Source: Burkholderiaceae bacterium
Lineage (GTDB): Bacteria > Pseudomonadota > Gammaproteobacteria > Burkholderiales > Burkholderiaceae
Direction: 5' to 3'
Assembly (NCBI GenBank): GCA_021166835.1
Contig: JAJPEN010000047.1
Span: forward strand, 143,365-207,364
Length of the DNA: 64,000 nucleotides
Below the pieces are notes generated by a model, which was given only the letters and a program-made list of their open reading frames with translations, did not search any database and was not told the origin of the DNA. Made by a program: the position numbers and the translations under genes. Of the stretch, positions 1 through 7,201 are shown piece after piece. Position 1 is the stretch's first letter, and every line of letters starts with the position of its first letter.

Positions 1-1443
1 CACCCGGTCGCGGTAGACCTCGTAGCGAAAGCCCCGGCCGTCGACCAGATGGAAGGTGGCCCCGCGCACGGTGATCGTCTCGTGCACGGCGCGGTCGAAA
101 TACGCGTCGAACTCGCCGATGCGGTCGTCGCGCCGGCGCACGATGAGGATGTCCTTGCCGTCGAGCGCACGGAAGTCGGTGAGGATGTCGTCGTGCCGCG
201 CGTGGCTCGTCCCCCGACCGAAGACGATCACGTGCTCGCCGAGCGCGTTGCCGATCGTCACCGCCGGCGAATAGCCGTCTGCGGCGATCACGTGCGTCGT
301 GCGCCACGGCGAGAGCGCGGCGGCGAGTTCGTCGCCGTGCACCGTCATCACGAGGCCCGGATAGCCGCTCCAGGCGCGAAAGACTTCGGTGGGCAAGGCC
401 GCGAGCGCGCCGATCGCGACCCAGTGCAGCAGCGCGAATACCGAGGCGAAGGCGAGCGCGCGCGCCATCGAGCGCGCGCTCGCCGTCAACGCGAACCACA
501 GCACCGCCGGGAACACGAAGCTCGCCAGCCAGTGCAATCCGATCGTCTTGACCAGCGACAGCAGCGCGAAGATCGCCAGCGGCGCCAGCGCGAGAAAGCG
601 CAGGGCGCGACGATCGCGTGCGGCGTCCGCGCCCGTCACGCGCAGCGCTTCCCGCGGGCCGCGCAACAGCCGCCACGCCACGGCAGGCGTGAGCACGTAG
701 GCGAGGCTCGCCGCATACAGCAGCGGCGTTCGCCACGACAGCGCCGCGTCGCCGTGCCGGTTGATCAGGTTGAACATCACGTTCGGCCAGCAGTTCTGCG
801 CGTTCCAGGCGATCTGGATCGCGGCGCCGGGCAGCGATCCCGCGACGATCCACAGCAGGCCGCGCAGCGACGCGGGCGTGGGCCGCGACACCGAATGCAG
901 GAACAGCGCGATCGCGAGCAGGCCGGCGAAATACTTCGACAGCAGCGCGCCCGACAGCGCGAAACCGGTGAGCAGGAAGTCCACGCTGCGGCCGCTCGCC
1001 AGCGCGCGCAGGTACAGCACTACCGTGAGCGCGGCGAACAGCATCAGCGGAATGTCGGTGGTGATGGCCACGTTCCACGCGTTCAGCGGAACGAGCAGCA
1101 GCAGGGTCGCCGCCGACCAGGCGAGCGCCTCGCCGCGCCGGCGCATCAGCGCCCAGCCGAGCGCGGCGATCAGCGGCGGGGCGAGCAGCGCGGGCAGGCG
1201 CAGCGCGAAACGGCTGTCGGAGACGCGATCGAGCAGCGCGAGCCACCAGCCGATCATCGGCGGGTGGTCGTAGAAGCCCCAGGCGGGATAGCGGCCCCAT
1301 TGCGCGAAATACGCCTCGTCGCTGGTCATCGGCAGCGCGGCGGCGAACCACGCGCGCAGCGCCGTCAGCACGAGGAGGGCGATCCAGAAACTGCGGCGCG
1401 CGCGCTCGGCATCGCCGAAGGCGCGTTCGAAATACGACGTCAT
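1..1443 (-). CDS. GT39-family membrane glycosyltransferase, C-terminus cut by window edge
   Basis: Polytopic inner-membrane protein of the GT-C fold (dolichyl-phosphate-mannose/ArnT-like glycosyltransferase family), expected to transfer a sugar from a polyprenyl carrier to an envelope acceptor. About 481 residues are visible and the frame is still open at base 1. A first membrane segment at about residues 19-37 is followed by an acidic pair D42-E43 in the first periplasmic loop, the usual catalytic position in this family; many further hydrophobic segments follow. The ATG at 1443 is the only good start before the first membrane segment. It has no clear ribosome binding site and lies only about ten bases after a strong terminator hairpin. 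The sugar and acceptor cannot be read from the sequence. Confidence 0.8.
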   Translation of the reverse strand, partial: MTSYFERAFGDAERARRSFWIALLVLTALRAWFAAALPMTSDEAYFAQWGRYPAWGFYDHPPMIGWWLALLDRVSDSRFALRLPALLAPPLIAALGWALMRRRGEALAWSAATLLLLVPLNAWNVAITTDIPLMLFAALTVVLYLRALASGRSVDFLLTGFALSGALLSKYFAGLLAIALFLHSVSRPTPASLRGLLWIVAGSLPGAAIQIAWNAQNCWPNVMFNLINRHGDAALSWRTPLLYAASLAYVLTPAVAWRLLRGPREALRVTGADAARDRRALRFLALAPLAIFALLSLVKTIGLHWLASFVFPAVLWFALTASARSMARALAFASVFALLHWVAIGALAALPTEVFRAWSGYPGLVMTVHGDELAAALSPWRTTHVIAADGYSPAVTIGNALGEHVIVFGRGTSHARHDDILTDFRALDGKDILIVRRRDDRIGEFDAYFDRAVHETITVRGATFHLVDGRGFRYEVYRDRV

Positions 1444-1452
1444 CGATACAAG

Positions 1453-1480
1453 AAAAAAGGGCGCACATCGCTGTGCGCCC
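1453..1480 (-). terminator. Rho-independent terminator just upstream of the glycosyltransferase start
   Basis: A perfect 9-bp stem (1459-1467 with 1472-1480) with a 4-base loop is followed on the minus strand by six T (1453-1458). It could end lptG transcription, but it sits about ten bases before the glycosyltransferase ATG, so it may instead act as an attenuator of that gene. Confidence 0.8.
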
Positions 1481-1690
1481 CGAAAACGGCAGGACTCGCC
1501 GCCGAAACGGCAGAGACCGCTGCCAATGCGGCAGCGTTCGCTGCCCCTCCTCCTCCTCGAATGCCGGCCATCGTAATCGACGTCCCGGCGGCCGTCCACG
1601 GCTTTCGGACAGCGGCGAATCCGGGCTTTCCCGGAGGACGGCCGTACGCGGACGCTTGGGCACCACGCAGGCGGGCGGCGTGCGCCCCCT

Positions 1691-2824
1691 TCATCGCGCC
1701 CGATCGACCCAGGCGAGCATGCCCAGCGCGAGCACGAAGGCGGCGATGCTGGGAATGCTCACCGACACGAGCGGGGGCCAGGTGTTGAGCAGGCCCAGGT
1801 GGGAGAACAGCCCGTTCAGGAAGTGGAAGGCGATGCCGAGCATCACGCCGGCGAAGACCTTGTAGCCGATGCCCCCGGCGCGCGCCTGCAGATAACCGAA
1901 AGGCAGCGCGAGCGCCATCATCACGACGACGGCCAGCGGATAGACGACCTTCTTCCACAACGCGATTTCGTACTGCGCCGCGTTCTGGCGGTTCTCCTCC
2001 AGGTGGCGCACGTAGCGATACAGCGCGAGCGCCGACATCCGGTCGGGCTGCACGAGCAGCACGCCGAGCAGCGACGGCGTCAGTTCGCTTCGCCACAGGC
2101 GCTGCGCCTCGTGCGCCTGCGTCGTCCTGACCAGCGGCGCGTCACCGGCGAGCATCACCTCGTCGAATCGGGTGGAGTCGACGTCCTCGAGCGCCCAGGC
2201 GTCGGGCGGCGCGTAGCGCGCCGAACGCGCCTCGACCAGTTCCGAGAGCCGCATCTGCGGATCGAACTCGAAAACGCGCACGTCGCGCAGCGTTCCGTCG
2301 GGCATCAGCTCGCCCACGTTCACGAAGCGAAGGCGCTCGACCTCTCCGGCCTTGTCGCGCACCGAATCCTTCAGCCACAGCCCGGAGCGGAACTGTCCGC
2401 CGGCGGACGCTCCCATCGACGTCAGCCGCAGCTTCTGCGCGAGGCGCTCGGCAGGCGGCGCCAGCCCTTCGCCGACCAGCGCGGTGAGCAGCGCGAAGAC
2501 GAGCCCGATGCTCGCGATCGTCGACAGCGCCTGGCGTCGGCCCAGCCCGGCGGCGCGCATCGCGGTGAACTCGGAATTGGAGGCGAACTGCGCGAGCGCG
2601 TAGATCGCGCCGATCAGCGCGGCGATCGGCATCAGCTCGTAGACGTGCGCGGGCAGGCCGAGCAGCACGAAGGCCACGGCATGCTGCAGCCGGTAGCCGC
2701 CGCGGCCCACGTCGTCCAGCTCGTTGATGAAGTCGAAGAACGCGAACAGCGCGAGGAAGCCGAACAGCACGAAGGCGACGGCCGCGCCGATCTGCACGCC
2801 GAGGTAGCGGCGCAGCACCTTCAT
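1691..2824 (-). CDS. lptG: LPS export ABC transporter permease LptG
   Basis: LptG pairs with LptF as the inner-membrane permease of the LptB2FG machine, which extracts lipopolysaccharide from the inner membrane and feeds it to the LptC-LptA bridge. The 377-residue product has the YjgP/YjgQ layout: two N-terminal membrane segments (about 12-32 and 50-75), a periplasmic beta-jellyroll-like middle, and C-terminal membrane segments with PFGYLQARAGGIGYKVF just before the last ones. It lies 46 bp downstream of lptF on the same strand, the normal arrangement, and both genes probably form one transcript. Family identity is secure from sequence and neighbour together. Confidence 0.93.
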   Translation of the reverse strand: MKVLRRYLGVQIGAAVAFVLFGFLALFAFFDFINELDDVGRGGYRLQHAVAFVLLGLPAHVYELMPIAALIGAIYALAQFASNSEFTAMRAAGLGRRQALSTIASIGLVFALLTALVGEGLAPPAERLAQKLRLTSMGASAGGQFRSGLWLKDSVRDKAGEVERLRFVNVGELMPDGTLRDVRVFEFDPQMRLSELVEARSARYAPPDAWALEDVDSTRFDEVMLAGDAPLVRTTQAHEAQRLWRSELTPSLLGVLLVQPDRMSALALYRYVRHLEENRQNAAQYEIALWKKVVYPLAVVVMMALALPFGYLQARAGGIGYKVFAGVMLGIAFHFLNGLFSHLGLLNTWPPLVSVSIPSIAAFVLALGMLAWVDRAR

Positions 2825-2870
2825 CGGCGCCGCCCCGTCAGCCGCGCCGTCGTCGAGCGTGGCCCTCGCC

Positions 2871-3965
2871 TCATGCGCGCGCGGCGCGCCAGCGCGCGAA
2901 CCAGCGCCGCGGCAGCGTGGTGCCGCGGTAGAACAGCCAGGCGACGAGCAGCAGCATCACCGCGTGCAGCGCCCACACGCCGATGCCGAAGGAAGTGCGC
3001 CCCTGCCCGATGCGCGACTGGATCACGGTGAGCAGGTTGCTGTAGACGAGATAGATCAGCAGCGCCGCCAGCAGGTTCACCGAGCGCCCGGCGCGCGGGT
3101 TCATCGACGACAGCGGAATCGCCAGCAGCGCCATCAGCACGGTGGACACCGGCAGGCTGATGCGCCAGGACAGCTCGCCCAGGTTGCGCGGCGACGGATC
3201 GGCGACGAGTTCGCGCGTCGACTTGAACTTCGCGCGATCCTCGGAGACCACCGTGTCGCGCGGCTCGAGCCGCAGCCCGTAGCGGGCGAATTCCATCAGC
3301 CGGAAATCGGCCTGTCCGCGCATGCCGTCGTAGCGGCGACCGTCCTCGAGCACGAGGAAGCGGGCCCCGTCGGGACGGTTCTCGATGCTGCCGCTGCGCG
3401 AGACGACGACAGTGAGCGCGTCGCCGCGCGCCTGCGTGACGAAGACGTTGCGCACCTCGGTCTGCGCATCGTTCAGCGACTCGACGAAGAACACGCGATT
3501 GGCGGAAACCGATTCCCGGAAGCGCCCGGCCGCCACCTGCGAGACGTCCTCGCGCTGGGCGAAGCGCTGCTGGTATTCGTTCGCCTGCCGGTTCGCCCAC
3601 GGCGCGACGAAGAAAGCGACGAGCCCGACCAGCAGCGCGATCGGAACCGCCACGCCGAGCACGGGCCTGATCCACGCGGTGAGGCTCATGCCGCTGGCGA
3701 ACCAGATCACCATCTCGGAGTCGCGAAAGGCGCGCGTGAGCGACATCAGCACGGCCACGTAGACGGTGAGCACGAGCAGCACCGGCAGCACGTTCACCGA
3801 ATTGAACGCGATCAGCGGCAGGACGCTCGCGGTGTCGACGCGGTCGCTCGCTGCGCGGCCGAGGAAGCGGATCAGCGACGTCGTCAACATGATGACGAAC
3901 AGCGCCGCGAACACGACTCCGGCAAGATTGAGCAGGTCTCTTCGCAGTGCCTTTTCGAAGAGCAT
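2871..3965 (-). CDS. lptF: LPS export ABC transporter permease LptF
   Basis: Partner permease of LptG in the lipopolysaccharide exporter. The start MLFEKALRRDLL at 3965 gives 364 residues, the usual LptF size; a longer upstream reading would add some 85 residues with no family character and would run into pepA. N-terminal membrane segments occur at about residues 12-35 and 55-80, then a periplasmic domain, then three C-terminal segments after the motif PLSSMNPRAGRSVNLLAALL. The gene is divergent from pepA with a 52-bp gap, the classical lptF/pepA arrangement. Confidence 0.93.
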   Translation of the reverse strand: MLFEKALRRDLLNLAGVVFAALFVIMLTTSLIRFLGRAASDRVDTASVLPLIAFNSVNVLPVLLVLTVYVAVLMSLTRAFRDSEMVIWFASGMSLTAWIRPVLGVAVPIALLVGLVAFFVAPWANRQANEYQQRFAQREDVSQVAAGRFRESVSANRVFFVESLNDAQTEVRNVFVTQARGDALTVVVSRSGSIENRPDGARFLVLEDGRRYDGMRGQADFRLMEFARYGLRLEPRDTVVSEDRAKFKSTRELVADPSPRNLGELSWRISLPVSTVLMALLAIPLSSMNPRAGRSVNLLAALLIYLVYSNLLTVIQSRIGQGRTSFGIGVWALHAVMLLLVAWLFYRGTTLPRRWFARWRAARA

Positions 3966-3981
3966 CGCGGGACGACCCTCG

Positions 3982-3987
3982 TATAAT
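3982..3987 (+). promoter_or_regulatory. Consensus -10 box in the lptF/pepA divergent gap
   Basis: A perfect TATAAT lies 30 bases before the pepA ATG inside the 52-bp gap between the divergent lptF and pepA genes. No convincing -35 element is seen at the matching distance, so this is a probable sigma-70 -10 for pepA only. Confidence 0.5.
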
Positions 3988-4017
3988 CCGCCGGTCGACT
4001 CTCGAGAAAAAGAAGCG

Positions 4018-5502
4018 ATGCAATTTAGCACAACGACTTCCGCTCCCGCTCGCACGCGTGCCGGCTGCGCGCTGGTTCCGGTGCTCGACGGAAAGCTCTG
4101 CGGCAGCACCGCGCAGGCCGTCGACGAAGCGAGCGGCGGGCGCCTGTCGCGCCTGCTCGCATCGGGCGACCTCGCCAGGAAGGCCGCTTCCACGCTGTCC
4201 ACGCACCTCGACGGCTCCATCGCGCGCGTCGTGCTCGCTTCCTTCGGCGAAGGAAAGCAGGCCGGCGAGAAGGCCTATATCGACACGGTGCGCGCGGCCT
4301 ACAAGGCGGCCGGCACGCTCTGCGCCGACGACGCGCTTTCGCTGCTGCACGACGTCCCGGTGGCCGAGCGCGATCTCGCCTGGAAAGTCCGCGTGCAGGC
4401 GCTCGCCGGGCGCGACGTCGCCTACCGCTTCGAGCAGATGAAGAGCGAACGCGAGCCGAAGCCGCCGCGTCCGAAGCGGGTCTCGCTCGCGCTCGAGCGC
4501 GCGAGCGCCGGCGTCGCGGCGCGCGAGATCGAGCGCGCGAGCGCCATCGCCAACGGGGTGGACCTCGCGAAGAACCTCGGCAACCTGCCGGCCAACGTCT
4601 GCACGCCCACCTACCTCGCCGATACCGCGAAGAAAATGGCGCGCGAACTCGGCCTGAAGTGCGAGGTGCTCGACGAGAAGCAGATGCAGGCGCTGAAGAT
4701 GGGCGCGCTGCTCGCGGTCGCCCGCGGCTCGGCGCAGCCGCCCAAGCTCATCGTGCTGCGCTACCAGGGCGCGGGCGCGAAGCAGCCGCCCATCGTCCTC
4801 GTCGGCAAGGGCATCACCTTCGACACCGGCGGCATCTCGCTGAAGCCGGCGCCCGAAATGGACGAGATGAAGTTCGACATGTGCGGCGCGGCCTCGGTGC
4901 TCGGCACGATGCGCGCCGTCGCCGAAATGAAGGCGAAGGTGAACCTCGTCGTCATCGTGCCCACCACGGAGAACATGCCGGGCGGTCGCGCCACGAAGCC
5001 GGGCGACATCGTCACGACGATGTCGGGCAAGACGGTGGAGATCCTCAACACCGACGCCGAAGGCCGGCTCATCCTGTGCGACGCGCTCGAATACGCGAAG
5101 CGCTTCTCGCCGGCGGCGGTGGTCGACGTCGCCACGCTCACCGGCGCCTGCGTCATCGCGCTCGGCCATCACCACTCGGGGCTGTTCTCGCCGAGCGACG
5201 AACTGGCCGGCGAACTGCAGGCGGCCGGCCGCGACGTGGCCGACACCTGCTGGCGCATGCCGCTCGACGAGGTCTACCAGGAGCAGTTGAAGTCGCCCTT
5301 CGCCGACTTCGCGAACATCGGCGGAAGGCCGGCCGGCTCGATCACCGCCGCCTGCTTTCTCGCGCGCTTCACGAAGGACTACACCTGGGCGCATCTCGAC
5401 ATCGCGGGCACGGCGTGGCGCTCGGGCGCGAACAAGGGCGCGAGCGGACGCCCCGTTCCGCTGCTCACGCGCTTCGTGCTCGCGCGCGCCGGCGCGGCCT
5501 GA
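4018..5502 (+). CDS. pepA: Leucyl aminopeptidase PepA (M17 family)
   Basis: Cytosolic di-metal aminopeptidase that releases N-terminal residues from peptides; in enterobacteria the homologue also acts as a DNA-binding accessory factor. The ATG at 4018 gives 494 residues, normal for the family. The M17 signature NTDAEGRL lies at residues 344-351, with metal ligands D346 and E348; further ligands are K264 and D269 in GKGITFDTGGISLKP, and D287. R350 is the expected bicarbonate-binding residue. All catalytic positions are intact. It is the first gene of a plus-strand run with holC 52 bp downstream. Confidence 0.96.
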   Translation: MQFSTTTSAPARTRAGCALVPVLDGKLCGSTAQAVDEASGGRLSRLLASGDLARKAASTLSTHLDGSIARVVLASFGEGKQAGEKAYIDTVRAAYKAAGTLCADDALSLLHDVPVAERDLAWKVRVQALAGRDVAYRFEQMKSEREPKPPRPKRVSLALERASAGVAAREIERASAIANGVDLAKNLGNLPANVCTPTYLADTAKKMARELGLKCEVLDEKQMQALKMGALLAVARGSAQPPKLIVLRYQGAGAKQPPIVLVGKGITFDTGGISLKPAPEMDEMKFDMCGAASVLGTMRAVAEMKAKVNLVVIVPTTENMPGGRATKPGDIVTTMSGKTVEILNTDAEGRLILCDALEYAKRFSPAAVVDVATLTGACVIALGHHHSGLFSPSDELAGELQAAGRDVADTCWRMPLDEVYQEQLKSPFADFANIGGRPAGSITAACFLARFTKDYTWAHLDIAGTAWRSGANKGASGRPVPLLTRFVLARAGAA

Positions 5503-5554
5503 GCGGCGCCCGGCCCCCCGGCGTCCCGGTTCCGCACCGCCGCAGCCTGTCCGC

Positions 5555-5983
5555 ATGACGCGCGTCGACTTCCACTTCAACGCGCCCGACAAGATCGCCT
5601 ACGGCTGCCGGCTGGTGCGCAAGGCGTATCGAGCGAAGCACCCGGTGCTCGTCTGGTGCGACGACGAAGCGCGGCTCGACGCCTTCGATCGCCTGTTGTG
5701 GAGCGACCCGCCCACCGAGTTCGTCCCGCACGTGCGCGCCGGCGACCCGCTCGCGGCGCAGACGCCGATCCTGCTCGCGCACGACGCGGTCGACACCGAC
5801 GCCCACGACGTGCTGGTCAATCTCGGACGCATCACACCGCCGATGTTCGCCCGCTTCGAGCGGCTCATCGAAATCGTCGGCACCGACGAAGACGACCGCG
5901 CCGCGGCGCGCGAGCGATGGCGCTTCTATCGCGATCGCGGCTACCCGATGACGCGGCACGACGTGGGCGGCGCTCCCGGCTGA
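5555..5983 (+). CDS. holC: DNA polymerase III chi subunit HolC
   Basis: Chi subunit of the clamp-loader complex, which links polymerase III to single-strand binding protein. The 142-residue product shows the family pattern: N-terminal TRVDFHFNAPDK, central LVWCDDEARLDAFDRLLW, then FVPHVRA...PILLAHD and a C-terminal YRDRGYPMTRHD. Length and motif order match beta- and gammaproteobacterial chi. It follows pepA, as in most proteobacteria, and precedes a small acidic gene and valS, fitting a replication/translation housekeeping block. Confidence 0.92.
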   Translation: MTRVDFHFNAPDKIAYGCRLVRKAYRAKHPVLVWCDDEARLDAFDRLLWSDPPTEFVPHVRAGDPLAAQTPILLAHDAVDTDAHDVLVNLGRITPPMFARFERLIEIVGTDEDDRAAARERWRFYRDRGYPMTRHDVGGAPG

Positions 5984-5991
5984 GCGCGAGC

Positions 5992-6405
5992 ATGGAAAGC
6001 GACGACGAGCTGCAGCGCCTGGTCGCGCAATTGCGCTTCGCGGCCGACGCCGATGCGAAAGCCGACCCGGGCGACGACGCCATCCCGATGCTCACCGAGA
6101 TCGTCGAGCTTCCGCGCTACGACGCGGCCGAACTGCCGCACGCGCTCACCGACGTCGACTGGGCGCACCTGGCGCTGCGCGTGCAGGAGAACGTGCTCGA
6201 GCGGCTGCTCGGCCGCTCGGAGACGCTGATCGACGACGAGATGCAGGCAGGACTCGAAGCCGTGCTCTCGCGCGCCACCGAGTCGCTCGCCTCCGAACTG
6301 CGCCTGACGCTCGCGCAGCTGGTGCGCGACCTGGTCGCGCGCGCCGTCACCGACGAGCTGACGCGGGTGCACGACGAGATCATGGGGGAACGAGGGCGGG
6401 AGTGA
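5992..6405 (+). CDS. Small acidic helical protein between holC and valS (DUF2486-like position)
   Basis: A 137-residue protein starting at the ATG at 5992, eight bases after the holC stop. It is acidic at the N-terminus (about residues 1-45) and helical in the C-terminal two thirds, rich in Leu, Ala, Glu and Arg with heptad-like spacing (LERLLGRSETLIDDEMQAGL region), which suggests a coiled coil. No catalytic motif is seen. In Burkholderiales a short gene of this type, often labelled DUF2486, occupies the same slot; I assign it by position and composition only. No function is claimed. Confidence 0.7.
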   Translation: MESDDELQRLVAQLRFAADADAKADPGDDAIPMLTEIVELPRYDAAELPHALTDVDWAHLALRVQENVLERLLGRSETLIDDEMQAGLEAVLSRATESLASELRLTLAQLVRDLVARAVTDELTRVHDEIMGERGRE

Positions 6406-6416
6406 CCCCCCGGTCA

Positions 6417-6448
6417 GTGATATAGTGATTTCGTGACTTCGTGATCTC
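6417..6448 (+). promoter_or_regulatory. Four tandem 8-bp repeats before a toxin-antitoxin pair
   Basis: Four head-to-tail octamers start at 6417, 6425, 6433 and 6441, each beginning GTGA (GTGATATA, GTGATTTC, GTGACTTC, GTGATCTC), 17 bases before the antitoxin ATG. Ribbon-helix-helix antitoxins typically bind arrays of short direct repeats in their own promoter, so this is a likely autoregulatory operator. Confidence 0.6.
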
Positions 6449-6464
6449 CTGCGATCGTAGACCG

Positions 6465-6710
6465 ATGCCGAACCTCACCATCCACGCCGACGAAGAAACG
6501 CTGCGGCGCGCGCGCATGGAAGCTGCACGGCGAGGAATGAGCGTTTCCCGCTATGTCGGTGCAGTTCTCGAGGAAAAGCTCGGCAAGGACGACGAATACG
6601 AGCGCGCGATGCAGGACTTCTTCTCGCGCCGTCCCTATCTGCGCCAGCCCGCGCGCGACGAAACGCGCCGGTGGCCGACCCGCGACGAAATCCACGAGAG
6701 AGGCCGGTGA
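6465..6710 (+). CDS. Ribbon-helix-helix antitoxin of a PIN-domain toxin-antitoxin pair
   Basis: An 81-residue protein with a typical N-terminal ribbon-helix-helix fold: a short beta strand (MPNLTIHADE), helix 1 (ETLRRARMEAARRG) and helix 2 after MSVSRYVGAVLEEKL. The C-terminal half is charged and probably unstructured until it binds the toxin. The start at 6465 is chosen over an in-frame start at 6441 because the strand begins there and the upstream bases form the repeat operator. Its stop overlaps the GTG start of the PIN gene, so the two are translationally coupled. Confidence 0.8.
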   Translation: MPNLTIHADEETLRRARMEAARRGMSVSRYVGAVLEEKLGKDDEYERAMQDFFSRRPYLRQPARDETRRWPTRDEIHERGR

Positions 6711-7174
6711 ACCGGCCGTCCGTCTTCGTCGACACGAACATCCTTGCCTACGCGCGCGACCTCCGCGAATCGGCGAAGCAGGCGATCGCTCAGCGCTGGC
6801 TGGAAGTATTGGCCGAGCGACGTGCCGGACGCGTTTCCTGGCAGGTGTTGAGCGAGTTCTATTCGGTAGCCACCCATCCGAGAAAGCTCGCCGCGGTGTC
6901 CGTGCAGGCACGCGCAGATGTGATTGCACTGCAGGCATGGAATCCCTGCCCTGTCGACGGCATGCTTTTCGAGGCTGCCTGGCGCCTGTCGGACCGGTAT
7001 CGCTTCGCCTGGTGGGACGCACTGATCGTCGCGGCCGCCCGTCGCTGCGAATGTGAGATCCTCCTGTCGGAAGACCTGCACAACGGGCTCGTCGTCGACG
7101 GCGTGCTGCGAATCCTCGACCCCTTCTCGCCCGGCGCCCCCGATCCCGAGTCGTTCGACCTCGGGCAGGTCTGA
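6707..7174 (+). CDS. PIN-domain ribonuclease toxin (VapC type)
   Basis: A 155-residue PIN-domain protein expected to cut a specific RNA, usually tRNA or rRNA in VapC toxins, with magnesium. The four acidic active-site residues are present: D9 (VFVDTN), E50 (VLSEF), D104 (WWDAL) and D123 (LSEDL). The GTG at 6707 overlaps the antitoxin stop as GTGA, the usual coupling; an ATG at 6671 is possible but would overlap the antitoxin by 40 bp. The pair is wedged between the holC block and valS, 27 bp before the synthetase gene. Confidence 0.83.
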   Translation: MNRPSVFVDTNILAYARDLRESAKQAIAQRWLEVLAERRAGRVSWQVLSEFYSVATHPRKLAAVSVQARADVIALQAWNPCPVDGMLFEAAWRLSDRYRFAWWDALIVAAARRCECEILLSEDLHNGLVVDGVLRILDPFSPGAPDPESFDLGQV

Positions 7175-7201
7175 CAGCACTTCCGCCCGCTTCTTCACGC
7201 G

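Noticed and set aside
2821..5592. Long open minus-strand frame of over 900 codons antisense to pepA and running into lptF
   Set aside because: It is a high-GC shadow: the encoded protein is Arg/Ala/Gly-rich without motifs, and the plus-strand pepA and minus-strand lptF in other frames have full family signatures.
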